The position numbers and the translations under genes are program-made. The notes under the pieces are model-generated. The model did not search any database, was not told the DNA's origin, and saw nothing but the letters and a program-made list of their open reading frames with translations. From an uncultured Candidatus Altimarinota bacterium (lineage in GTDB: Bacteria > Patescibacteriota > Gracilibacteria > BD1-5 > UBA6164), in contig CALLPL010000018.1 of assembly GCA_938015455.1 (NCBI GenBank), forward strand, positions 32,145-96,144: DNA of 64,000 nucleotides, given 5' to 3'. Shown here piece by piece: positions 52,601-63,121 of this stretch; the first letter of the stretch is position 1, and each line of letters begins with the position of its first letter.

Positions 52601-54654
52601 CTCTCATAAATACGACTTATGAATCAAGTAGTTTTACTATTTCGGGTATTAATGTTCCAACTACAGTGTCTATATCATCGTGAGACTATAGTATTAATGG
52701 TTGAGCTTTTACATCAGCTAATGGTAGTATAAATAACGGAGACAGTATAATAGTACGTCTCAGCTCGTCATCATCATGGAATACACTGAGCTCCACAGAC
52801 CTAAATGTATGAGGAGTTGTCGAAAGTTTCCAGGTAACAACTTGAGCAGGTGATACTACTCCAGATACCTTTGTTTTTAGTAGTGTAGTTGATGCGAATC
52901 TTAGTACTCAATATGTTTCTGACACGATAACTATTACCGGACTTACAGCCCCATCGGATATATCAATTACTGATGGAGAATACAGAATATGACCTTCAGG
53001 AAGTTTTACTGCTAATGCAGGGACTATTGAAAACAATCAAGAACTTACAGTACGTCAAGTATCACCAATAGTATGATCTACTACTAAGAATACGATAGTA
53101 GACATAGACTGAGTTATATGAGCTTACAGTGTCACAACGCAAGAATATATAGTAATCGAAGACGAGACTCCATCTGAGCCAAGGTCAAATATTCACGTAA
53201 CAGGTGAATTTAATGGACTCATAGCCCATGCACAAAACGGGGATGAACATTATATACTTGCAACTCCATCAATAATCGCTACAGATACAAGTAATACGGA
53301 CTTTAATCACATCATAGAAGAAAAGAAGCTTGTTTACAATTGATTTGAGAATATACCAGAAAGTTACGCATGAAATGATATTGATGCATGAGATGGCTTT
53401 GATTTTGCTATGAGGAGCCCTCTCCTATTTCAATGATCAAGAGAGGATATTTGATCATATAGCTGATTAAAACTTATTGATGAATGAGTAAAGAGTAATT
53501 ATTTAAACTTTCCTGCATATTCTCGAGTGTCTTCATATCTCGATGATTTCTCTCTTGGATATCTTGAGAGAATAATAGGGACAGTAATTGGTATTAATCC
53601 AATTAAACCATTTTATTGTAGTGATATACTCCGATCAAAACTGGTAACAAATATTGCTCCTGAAGCTACAATTACAGCAAGCCCGAGTGCATATAATAGT
53701 TATGGTACTTGAGGAATAGCTAATGGAGAAAAATCAACGGAAGGAGATCTAGACTATGAATACCACTCTGCAGACCCTAATGCAAGTATCGAATTTGAAT
53801 GGGATACTCCACAAAAAATTGGACTTGTAAGGATTTATAATAGAACTTGATGCTGTAGTGATCGGCTAACATGAGCTGTTGTAAAACTTTATAATAACTT
53901 TGGAGGACTTATATATTCTCATCCTCTGTGGGATACAACAGATGACTTTGTTATAAGCCTTGATTTAGAATGAATTGGGCACCTACATAATGTTAAAAAG
54001 CTTACCATTGAAACAGTCTGAGGGAATCACCTTAATTTGAGAGAGGTAGAAATCTATTTATGAGGAAACATTAAAGATTGAATTTATAAGGTTGATAAAG
54101 ATGGTCTATGAGGTCAGAGCCCATATAGGGTATACTGTGATATGACAACTGATGGTGGTGGATGGACACGTATTGGAGAAAATTATATAGGTAACGGTGA
54201 TTTTGCGGGCCAGTTTCATATAGACGAGCACACATTTAGTGGATATAATGATGTTGGTGATAATCTTATAGTAGCTCACAGTACGATGGCTCCTCCAAGT
54301 TACTTGCCAGAAGCATTTGTTATGAGGCACACTGGAACTTCGAGTGAAGCATACCCCCTATATTTTCCTGATATTCCATGAGAATACTTTGCTCAAGAGG
54401 TACGACTCAGGGCTTGGGTAAAAGGAACGGATGAATCAATTTTTCAAAATACCATTAATTATTCTGACTCCACAAGCGTTTCTAGTCAGGCTGAACATGA
54501 GATACTAGAAACAGCGGATAATTGATGGGAGTACCACTTAGTACGAATACCTCTTGAGTGAGGCTTAGTAGATGATTTTACTTGGGATGTATGAGAGTGA
54601 ATAGCAGGACCATTTTATTTCACCGGCCTTGATATGGAGGTATATTACAGATAA
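49675..54654 (+). CDS. Giant prepilin-headed surface protein (1659 aa)
   Basis: Prepilin-type start RNRAFTIPELLVGITILTVL, with Ala where Gly normally precedes the cleavage site, so processing may be altered. Around residues 160-400 a LamG/concanavalin-like domain (NPIIWLDGEDVDGDGD). Residues about 410-1160 hold six repeats of about 95 aa (PDAFSFSDVT ... ITVSGIN ... NNGDVISV ... VTT); repeat 2 is split by a discoidin (F5/8C)-like domain. Then a region homologous to the 54659 protein, a second discoidin-like domain (about 1326-1462) and a fibrinogen-like C-terminus (PYRVYCDMTTDGGGWTRIG). I infer a pilus-tip or pseudopilus-anchored adhesin for contact with host cells. Confidence 0.75.
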
Positions 54655-54658
54655 ACTT

Positions 54659-57007
54659 ATGTATAATTATAACAAAAGAGGATTTACACTCGTAGAGCTC
54701 ATAGTAGTGATCACTATTCTTGCTATTCTCGGTACAATTGCAACTGTATATTTTGATGAATATCTATGATGAGCTCGTGATGCTACTCGGATAGCAGATA
54801 TAACACAGATTAGTGTTGCGCTTGAAGTATTTTCAACGGATGAATGAGATTTACCTGAACCAACTGATTCGGTCAATATTAACTATTCTGGGGCACTTGC
54901 CTGGAAACAAGGAACCTTTGGTGACAGCGTTCTACTACAACTACGAAACCTAGGACAGGATATTCCTGTTGATCCACTGCATAAAAATGAATATAGTTAT
55001 TCCGTAAGCTCTACAGGAAGGGAATATCAAATCGCAGGTGTGAGGGAAGAATTGGAGGAGGAGGAGTGACTTGGTGAACTAGTGCTGAGTCCATTTGTGT
55101 CAGAGGTACATGCTTGATCAATTGAAACAGCTTATGTACGGTGAAATTATAATGGTTTCATGGTGAGAGCGAAGTCATGAGATCAGACATATTTTATAGC
55201 TACTCCTTCGATTGTCAGTTATGATACATCAAGTAATGATGCAGAAGAAATTATCACGAATCAAAAATTGGTATATAATGAATTTTTTAACCTCCCAGAA
55301 TCATATACACCACATATGACTGTTGATGGAGGGTTTGATTTTAACGTTACCGATCCAATAGTATATAGCTGAAGTATAGATGATCTTAAGGATGAACAAG
55401 TACTTTTGGACTTTAATGAACGTTTAAAGTATATATACGCTACAACTCCAACAGAATCTTTTGACCGTTATATACTACTCCTGAATCGTGAGTGACTCAC
55501 GTGACTCAAAGAGTTCTTATCAAAGAATTTTAAGATCCCTTTTAGGACATATTTTAACTGTAAGGATATCTTGGACGCTGGGTATGCAGAAGGAGATACT
55601 TTCTATACCATAGATCCTGATGGTGAGTGATGAGATGATCCATATCAAGTGTACTGTGATATGACAACAGATGGAGGTTGATGGACGAGGGTAGGTGATA
55701 ATCATATTACAAATGGAAATTTTTCAACAGGAACAGGAATTGTAAACGCAATAGAAAATTCAAGTGACACTAATGAAATTGTAGCACTAACGGTTCCAAT
55801 TGATGAAAACGATTATGCTCTTCATCAAACAGGTAATTACTCATCAAATTATGAAGTTGCTTTTAATGATCCTAGTGTTTTAAAGCCAGGTTATGAAGTG
55901 CGTATGAGCCTCTGGAGAGCTGATTATGGCTCTGGTGGTGGTGAATCAGACGCAAAGATACTTTGATGAAAGAGTAACCCTTGGACTATAGGGAGCTGCA
56001 CTGATGATACAAGAAAACCCTCTTGCGAACTCGTTGGGTTTAATAAAAAGATGAAGAACTCTGCAAATTTTTGACCTGGAGGTAAACTGACAGAAATAGA
56101 ATTTTCTGTAGTAGATCCTGTAGATACGGTTACTACGAGTTATCTTGATGGGGGAATACTCTTTGATGGCTTTACTCCAAGTTCGGGGTCATATGGGTAT
56201 TGGGTTGGATGAACATACTATGATTATACAACTTATAGTACTCTAGAAAAAGAGGCAATTAATGAATGGATACTTGCAGGTGGATTTTTGATTGCTACAA
56301 ATGATGAAAATGATTTTGATCCTCTTGGTGAGTACTATAACCTCTCAACGGAAGAATATAACTCATGAGGAAGTGTTGTAAGTACATGAGTCAACGGAGA
56401 ACAATGGGTTATTGAAAATGTAAATCATCCAGTTGTAAATGGCTCTATTGGACTTCAAAAAAATGGTTCATGAATTGACCTGAGATGAGAGACGCTTATT
56501 GGTCAATATAGACGAAGTGCTCTATCAGGTTATGTCTGACCGGAGGATATAGTTCTTGCAAGAGAGAAACGTACTCCCTATACTCCAACAGTGATACTGA
56601 GAAAACATGGGAAAGGGCATATACTTATTACCAGTGGGGATGGTATATTTAAAGATATGAATCCAAACACAAACACTTTTGATACAAACGATAATGAAAC
56701 TGTTTTTGCAGCAGCAATAATGGCTTATGCCATAGAAACAGCTGCGAATATAAACCCACATGAGGGGTATGTGTTTCATAATAGAATCTACTATAGTGAT
56801 GGAACTTTCTCTACAAATGGTGAGGACGAAATCTTAGAAACAGTAGTAGTAGATGATGGGGGTACTCCTCGAACTTGGTATCATGAGCAAACAAGACATA
56901 GGATTTATAAAACTCCTGAAAACTTTGCTTGGCATATAGGGCTTGATGCAAACAATAATAAAGACCTCTATTATACGGGAGTAAGGCTTGAATTATTTTA
57001 TAGATAA
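54659..57007 (+). CDS. Prepilin-headed surface protein with fibrinogen-like domain (782 aa)
   Basis: Canonical prepilin signal KRG|FTLVELIVVITILAIL with Gly before the cleavage point. Residues about 175-310 are paralogous to the middle of the 1659-aa protein (NGFMVRAKSGDQTYFIATPS versus NGLIAHAQNGDEHYILATPS). A fibrinogen-like segment follows (FNCKDILDAG, DPYQVYCDMTTDGGGWTRVG), then a domain with GGFLIATNDENDFDPLG and a C-terminal strand-rich part. It starts 4 nt after the larger paralogue, so both are produced together, probably as a heteromeric tip or adhesin pair. Confidence 0.78.
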
Positions 57008-57008
57008 A

Positions 57009-57542
57009 CTAGTAATTTGTCTCTACTTTTGTTGAAATACTGTAGATAATATAATCTTTTTCATCAAATTTTCTTTCTCAAAGTTTTTTCAGTAAAACTC
57101 CTATAAAGTCTTCTCAAGTCATAACTTTTGGAGACATATTTGGGAGCACGGTAGCAAGTTTTTCATAATCTCTTTTAATAACTATGACTCACGTCTTTAA
57201 TGGGTCGAGTTTTTTCATTTCCTGCAGATTAATCATTTTTCTATCTGTTATATGATCGGCCCTGAATTGAAGTTTTTCAGACTGTTCGAGGGTGAGTGGA
57301 TCAAATCTCTTATCTGAGGTAAGGGCATGCATTGTATTTGCTATAAGTTCATGCGCAAGAGAATCGGAAATCTCTTTGATGTTTCCAGCTGAACCATGAA
57401 CCTCACCATTGAGGTATAGTGTTACAAAGCAGCATCATTTTTCAGTTATCAAAGCATCTTGTATATCTTGGAGTTCCTCAACTTTTGGTTCTCTGAGTTT
57501 CTTAAAATAGATATCGAGTATTTGTGCGATGAGTTCTTTCAT
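57009..57542 (-). CDS. AMMECR1-like domain protein
   Basis: 177 aa. EEGCCFVTLYLNGEVHGSAG-like start (here EKGCCFVTLYLNGEVHGSAG), then ELIANTMHALTSDKRFDPLT; this is the AMMECR1 pattern (GCFVTL...G.LRGCIG...). It is a small conserved protein of unknown biochemical activity found in all domains. In the standard code UGA splits it. It is next to the membrane-protein gene on the same strand (9 nt) and convergent with the adhesin gene. Confidence 0.8.
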
Positions 57543-57551
57543 ATAGGATTT

Positions 57552-58301
57552 TTATAAAGTATTTTTTTGAGTTTCCTCACGAAGAGCTTCTTTCTCTTCT
57601 TGTTCTATTTGGTAAAAGATATCTCCGAGTTGGTCTAGATTTGTGAACTTATGATAATGATAGTAGGCAAGTTCAAAAAGTCCTCTAAAAAATACAAGTG
57701 AAGTATTTATTAGGGGTAGCATAACAAGTAAAGAAATGAGTTTTGCATAACCACTATCCATAGATGTGAAGATACTTACAACTAATAGAATAGTAAAAAA
57801 AAGTCCTATAAAGCTACCATAAAATCACGTGAGAACATACCTATAATTATTAAGAATTTCAAGCAGAAGAGAGCTCCCAAACGCAAGAGTAATACAATGA
57901 GCAATAAATACGATCATAATATTATCGTAATTAATCATTCCTGTTGAGATGTATATAGGGGTAATACACATATAGGTCAGTATTCAAAAGAATGCTAACT
58001 GTCCATAGCTTACTCTTGATCAACTATACCTCTCAGGGTCCGTCATATGTATGAGGAGCGCTGAGAGCATGAGAGTTACCATGGTAGCAATAAAGGTAAT
58101 GAATGAAAGGATGAAGGGAAACATAGGATTAGTAGCTCATCCGAGCTGTGCTTGTTCGAAGGTCCCAGGAACAGAGAGCATACTTGATACTCAAAAGACT
58201 ATTATAAGTATGATAATACTTCCAATAAATCAAGCAATGAGGGCACCAAGTGAATTGAGTGCTACATCCTGAAAACTCATGGATTTTGGTCAAAATGACA
58301 T
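57552..58301 (-). CDS. Polytopic membrane protein (249 aa), unknown
   Basis: About six TM helices (for instance NSLGALIAGFIGSIIILIIV, PMFPFILSFITFIATMVTLM, IFIAHCITLAFGSSLLLEIL) and a charged C-terminal tail (IFYQIEQEEKEALREETQ). Seven or so UGA codons. No family recognised; may be an inner-membrane accessory protein. Starts 18 nt after the lspA stop on the same strand. Confidence 0.65.
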
Positions 58302-58319
58302 AGGAGAAAAAGTTAAGAA

Positions 58320-58769
58320 TTATCTATTTTTATAGTAGTAGCAGATGATTCAAAGTGCTCAAAGGCTAATATAGCTATCAGCAAGATTAAATATAGCAAA
58401 ATGTTCTACGGCGATAAAGTCTGTTACATATCATCTAAATATTCTTTCCCAAGCATTCCCGAGAGCTCATGCAAATATGAGAGCAAAGCTCAAATTAAGC
58501 AAAGGGCTCTTTTTTGGCCGTTCTTCTTTCCAATAATACCAAAATATCCCAAAAATCAAAACTACAGTCAATATTTTGAGAAAGAGCCCTGTGATAGGTA
58601 TAGAAAAAGCAATTCCTATATTTTGTGCATACTCAAGGCTTAGAAATCAAGGAATGATGACGAAAGGAACTTGAATAAACTCATCATCAAGTAAGCTATA
58701 AGCCATATCTTTAGTGCTTGCATCAAGGATGATGAGGAACACGATAGTGAAGAGGTATTTTTTTGGCAT
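58320..58769 (-). CDS. lspA: Lipoprotein signal peptidase
   Basis: 149 aa, four TM helices. Family markers: LSLEYAQNIGIAFSI, then AGALGNAWERIFRGYVTDFI and the second catalytic Asp in HFAIFNLADSYISLGAL. It cleaves lipoprotein signal peptides after diacylglyceryl transfer and so serves the lipoprotein at 22971. 8 nt after mtaB on the same strand. Confidence 0.93.
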
Positions 58770-58777
58770 GAGATACT

Positions 58778-60166
58778 TTATACAAATTTCCCTACAATTA
58801 TACTATTTCTTTTTGGAACTCCAGCTATTATTTCAAAGTTTGTTTCATCTGCTTCAATATAGTTTTCTGTCCAGCCGGAAAAACTATCTTTTCATGACTT
58901 TTCTACCAAAACCTTAAATACTTTTCATACTTGAGATTTTTTGAAGTCTTCTCTGACTTGGTCTCAGAGAGTCATAAGTTTTTGCATTCGATCTTTTTTT
59001 ACAGATTCTGGAATTTGGTTCTTAAACTTTCCTGCAGGAACAGACTCTCCCATAGTATGGGCTGAAAAGGGGAATGCGTGTACTTTGGTGATCTGGTAGT
59101 CTTTTACGAGATTATAAGTGTCCATAAAGTCTTCTTCTGTTTCACCAGGAAATCAGACGATAAGGTCAGCTCCTATGGAGATACTTACCTTATCTTCTCT
59201 TGTAGCTTCTCGTGTTTTTTTCAGGAGTTTTCGCATATAATCTCCATCATAGTGACGAGCCATAGATTTGAGTGTGCTGCTTGATCCGGATTGAATAGAA
59301 AAATGAAAGTGTGGATAAATTCTCTCCTCAGCAAGTATTTCTAATACTGCGTCATCGATGAATTCAGGTCAGAGAGAGGATATTCTCACTCGAGGGATAG
59401 AAGTATCATCAAGAATTTTTCTCAGCAGTTCAGAGAATTTTGATCCACCTCATTTTTCTCAATCTTTTACCATATCTTGAGAAAAATTCTTGATATCATG
59501 CGTGTTATCCAGTCCCCATGCTGAGAGATTAACCCCCGTGAGCACGACTTCTTTTCCTCATTGCTGCTCAAACTCCTTGATTTCTTCGATAATATCTTCA
59601 GCTGATCTATAATAATGCCTTCCACGCTTTTGTACGGTTAGACAAAAGGTACAAAAACTATCACAGCCTCATTGAACGAGAAGATATTTCCTCGTATAAA
59701 TCTGAGTCTTCTGAGCAGCTTTGAGTTTTGAGAGATCTATGGCTCCTCACGTAATACCTCTCTCAACTCTCTCCTCAAGGAGAGAAGAAGCTTCAGATGT
59801 AGCCTCTTTCCCCTTGGAGGGGAAAGAATTTAAGATAGAGGTTTGGTCTAGAGAAGGACTATTTGTAGGTTCTTCATCTAATACCTCAATCTTGTCTTTG
59901 GCAAAATTGAGATCAGGGTATATCTCAAAAAAATCACTTTGCGCTTTTCCATCTTTAAAAGCCCCACAACCTGATATATAGATCTTCTGAGTTCCTGAAA
60001 TATTTTCTACTTCTCTCTTTACAAACCGAACCCATTTACGTTTTGCGCTATCTGTCACAACGCAGCTCGCAACAAAAGTCCCAGTTTTGTCTGAGAGGTA
60101 ATCAGAGTTAAGCCAGCGATCTGTATAGTATTTATTGACTTTGCAGCCAAAGACTTTGTATTGCAT
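58778..60166 (-). CDS. mtaB: MtaB-type tRNA methylthiotransferase with inserted palindromes
   Basis: 462 aa. N-terminal UPF0004 domain starts QYKVFGCKVNKYYTDRWLN, with Cys in SCVVTD and SGCGAF. The radical SAM motif is CDSFCTFCLTVQKRGRHYYR, followed by KEVVLTGVNLSAWGLD, VRISSLGPEFI and HFHFSIQSGSSSTLKSMAR, then a C-terminal TRAM-like tail. MtaB adds a methylthio group to t6A37 of tRNA. Between the first two domains (residues about 112-135) is an extra stretch FPSKGKEATSEASSLLEERV encoded by two palindromes not expected in the family. Several UGA-Gly codons. Confidence 0.9.
59768..59785. repeat. Palindrome inside mtaB (1)
   Basis: TCTCTCCT, CA, AGGAGAGA. Same CTCTCCTnnAGGAGAG core as at 17246-17267 and 16855-16874. 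In frame, translated as SSLLEERV. Confidence 0.75.
59806..59826. repeat. Palindrome inside mtaB (2)
   Basis: CTTTCCCC, TTGGA, GGGGAAAG: eight pairs. With the previous palindrome it bounds about 60 bp of translated, low-complexity insert. Confidence 0.75.
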
Positions 60167-60174
60167 GAAAATAG

Positions 60175-60211
60175 CCCCCTATCCCAACCTTTCCCCCCAG
60201 GGAGAAAGGGG
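60175..60211. repeat. Palindromic repeat just upstream of mtaB
   Basis: An imperfect hairpin (CCTTTCCCCCC ... GGGAGAAAGG, flanked by CCCAA and GGGT) in the leader of mtaB. Similar in composition to the two copies inside the gene. Confidence 0.6.
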
Positions 60212-60217
60212 TAGAAA

Positions 60218-60241
60218 GTAGGGAACGCAGGTATGCGTTCC
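60218..60241 (+). repeat. REP-like element, copy 1
   Basis: GTAG followed by the palindrome GGAACGCA / TGCGTTCC (4-nt loop). The GTAG-plus-GC-palindrome layout is that of REP sequences recognised by TnpA-REP (RAYT) transposases. Confidence 0.7.
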
Positions 60242-60283
60242 GAAAAATATGTTAGTATTGTATGTTTTTTAGAAAAGATTCAA

Positions 60284-60308
60284 GTAGGGAACGGTTTGAA
60301 ACCGTTCC
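60284..60308 (+). repeat. REP-like element, copy 2
   Basis: GTAG and then GGAACGGTTT G AAACCGTTCC. Same orientation and same GGAACG/CGTTCC ends as copy 1, 42 nt away. Confidence 0.7.
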
Positions 60309-60362
60309 AAAACTTTCATAGATCGATTCCAAAAATTCTTTGGACCAATTCATAAATCTTTT

Positions 60363-60385
60363 GGATCGATGCAATCGATCCCTAC
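60363..60385 (-). repeat. REP-like element, copy 3, opposite orientation
   Basis: On the minus strand GTAG then GGATCGAT TGC ATCGATCC. The TAG stop of the RNA methyltransferase gene is the TAG of this element's GTAG. Copies 2 and 3 face each other as in a REPIN. Confidence 0.65.
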
Positions 60386-61797
60386 TTACGATAAAAACGA
60401 CTTTCGAGAAGGCTCTTTATTTGTCAGTTTTTGATTTTTACTATTCCAGATGGAATAGTATTTTTTGTAGCCTGATAGTATCAATCCTGCAGGGAATGAA
60501 TATTTTCATTTCTATCGTCGGAACACATAGCTTTGTTCCCTGCGGAGATTTCTTGGCCACAAAATAGGATCTCTATATCTGAGTCAGTGGTCTCTAAAGT
60601 ATTTCGAGAGAATATTCAGAAGTTGGTTCAGAGGAAAAAGTTTGGCTCAAAGCTTCCATTTTCAAGTTTTCATATTTTGATCCCAGATTTATAGAGGAAG
60701 AAGTTCTCCCAAACAAAATCTATATTCTTTTCAGTGTAATATATCTCGTTTCTGTAGGTATAAAGTTTTCCAGAGAGTTGGAGTCAAAAGGTTTTTACTA
60801 AAAACTCTAGGATCATCTTTTCATCAGTATTCGATACCTTTTTAAATCACTGAGTATTTTTTTGTATCTTCTTTTTTGCCTTTACCATCTCTTCAGGAAT
60901 ACTTTCTTTTTTTCTGAGTTTTACTACAAAAAAACCTCAGGTTTTATTGATATGAGGCCAAGCTCGAATGATATGGGAAGAGTCATCTCAGTCAGTAAGA
61001 GAAACTATACGGAAATATTCTCCATAAGTATCAGTGAGTTTATTAATGATATCTTCGTTTTCGAGCCTATTAAGAGTACAAGTTGAGTATACGAGTTCTC
61101 ATCATACCTTGAGAGAGATAAATGCTGATTCAAGGAGCTGATACTGAAGTTTTGCTATACGTTTAATATTTTTAATATTCCAGTATTTGAGAGCATCATC
61201 TGTTTTATAGGCTGTTCCTTCTCCACTGCAGGGAGCATCAAGGAGTATGAGATCAAAGAGTTCTGAAAAGTTTGCAAAAAATCTCCCATCATAATTTGTA
61301 ACAAAGGTATTTCGTGCTCATAACCTGTCAGTATTTTCATGGAGTTGTCTCATGCGTGATTTATCGATTTCGTTTGCGATGATAGTTGCATTTGGATAAT
61401 ACTCAGCCAGCTGAGTCGTCTTTCCTCCGGGACTTGCCGACATATCGAGAATTAGTTCATCTTCAACGTGAGTTGTATCTTCTGAGAGATAATAGGGAGA
61501 AGAGCTTGCTGCAAGCTCTTGTACATAAAAATACCCTGCAATATGCTCGAGCGTATTCCCAAGAGCAATAGAGGTATCCTCTCTATCTATATAGAACATA
61601 TTTTTTCCAAGATGAGTTTCTCATAGCTGCCAATTATTTTTCAGAGCTAATTTCTTGAAATCTTTTATAGAGATTTTGTTTGTATTAACCCTGAGAGTCT
61701 TTTTTAGTGGACGCGATAAAGCAGCTTCAAAATCTTTCATTTCCTGATTTGGGAATAGAAATGTTTCTTGTATGTAGTTTAGAAAATCTTGTTTCAC
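60382..61797 (-). CDS. NOL1/NOP2/Sun family RNA methyltransferase (RsmB/F-like)
   Basis: 471 aa. Family blocks: KKTLRVNTNKIS, YVQELAASSSPYYL, LDMSASPGGKTTQLAEYYPN (SAM site), DLILLDAPCSGEGTAYKTDD (motif IV PCSG) and VGGELVYSTCTLNRLENEDI (motif VI TC). Both catalytic Cys are present. A C-terminal PUA-like part (SGIVKIKNGQIKSLLESRFY) suggests RsmF rather than RsmB. It methylates cytosine C5 of 16S rRNA. Start taken as GTG 61797; ATG 61740 is an alternative. The gene ends within a REP-like element. Confidence 0.88.
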
Positions 61798-61816
61798 TTT
61801 AATACAGTATTTTAAC

Positions 61817-62233
61817 CTACATATATGAGCTAATAATTCATATAAATGAATTCAATCAGGTTATAAGTGTTATTAGAATAATAAAAAAACTAATAATTAA
61901 AGATTTTTCTATACTATATTTTTTCTGTGTTAGAAATATACTTATACCCAACAATAGTAGAAGTAACATTCAAGAGATACGTATAATGGTATCATTCATA
62001 AACATTCCTTGATTTATGAATAGATGTAGGGAATTAATTCCAGAGGTAAAAATAAAAGGTAATGAATCAATTGAGTATGCTGTAGATAGTCAAAGAAGAA
62101 TTGAAATAACGGAAACTACTATAAATAGAAATACATCACGTGTTAGTTTCATCGAAGATCTTACAATATGTATCAAAAGTAATAGATAGATAATAACGAT
62201 AGTCGTGGCAAGTATGAGTAATGAACTTAACAT
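61817..62233 (-). CDS. Small polytopic membrane protein (138 aa)
   Basis: About four hydrophobic helices (SSLLILATTIVIIYLLLLIH, DVFLFIVVSVISILLGLSTA, ISGMLLLLLGISIFL, LIISFFIILITLITGLNSF). No family recognised. UGA codons present. 19 nt from the RNA methyltransferase gene on the same strand and 32 nt after the MscS-like gene, so it may belong to one unit. Confidence 0.55.
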
Positions 62234-62265
62234 TTAGAAATTATTAAATTGTAAATATCTATAGA

Positions 62266-63024
62266 CTACTTCCGAAAACTTTCTAAAATTTCTTTCGCAA
62301 CATCGCGTCCTCAGATCCCAAAAGCGAGACTAAATGAGAGAGTGAGGGTGGTGATAAAGCCTAAGAAGAGAGTGTTTATAATAAATTGATCAACTATCTT
62401 TATATAGTGAAGCATAATCATGAGGGTAAAAAACATGATGATGATCTTTGCTCCCATCGCGATTATAGCACTTGTTTTTTGCCTGGTAAGTTCAAGAGCT
62501 TGATAGAGAATATCATAAACGGAGTTTGCAAACCTGAGTCCAAAGAATCCTATTATAATACCTACAAAAAGACTCGGGAGATAGCCAATAAGGTCATTCA
62601 TAAAGGTTTCTACTTCGATAATACCAAGGATGACAATCGACCATCTAAAAAAGAGAAGAAACACATAATAGGATAAGGCTTTTGCAGAGATTCTATCATA
62701 GGGAAGTGGCTTATGTTTTTTTTCTACTTTTTCTGTTTTTTCATTCTTTTTGCCTTTTTTCTCTTTTACTTTCGGACTATCAGGAGTTTTATCAACGGCC
62801 TGGGTTGTTTTTTCTTCAAAACCTTCCCAGAGTCAATCAATAAATTCTACAATGTTAAATTTCTTAAATATATACATTACAGCCCGATATATCCCATATG
62901 ACATAATGGCACCGATAAAGAGTATGATTATCGCTGCAATAACTTTTGGTCATATAAGCTCAGCTTTTTCATAGGTAGTTACAACAAAGTTATGAAAAAT
63001 AGTGTAAATAAATTGGAAGTTCAT
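62266..63024 (-). CDS. MscS-like TM-helix membrane protein
   Basis: 252 aa: a TM helix (ELIGPKVIAAIIILFIGAIM) typical of the 'conserved TM helix' of mechanosensitive-channel-like proteins, a charged linker rich in Lys/Glu (about residues 75-105), then three or four helices (DLIGYLPSLFVGIIIGFFGL, IIAMGAKIIIMFFTLMIML) ending with LSFSLAFGIGGRDVAKEILE, the pattern of the MscS pore helix end. The beta domain of MscS is missing. A channel or its regulator is possible. Confidence 0.65.
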
Positions 63025-63092
63025 AAGCGAAAAATAGAGAATATTTAAATGCACTTCTATCTTAGTAATTCAGCCAGCAAAAGCAAAAAAAT

Positions 63093-63121
63093 TTGACACA
63101 AGGGAGCGATTTTCCTATACT
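63093..63121 (+). promoter_or_regulatory. Strong sigma-70 promoter of the UGA-decoding tRNA
   Basis: TTGACA (63093-63098), 17-nt spacer, TATACT (63116-63121). The tRNA 5' end is 17 nt after the -10 element. This is the best-matching promoter in the window. Confidence 0.8.

Noticed and set aside
1848..57007. Dozens of apparent broken genes and nonsense mutations
   Set aside because: All the breaks are at UGA and vanish when UGA is Gly; conserved motifs continue in frame and a UCA-anticodon tRNA is present. They are not pseudogenes.
60167..60385. A RAYT or IS200 transposase gene near the REP-like palindromes
   Set aside because: No ORF with HUH or Tyr motif in either strand; the flanking ORFs are mtaB and an RNA methyltransferase.
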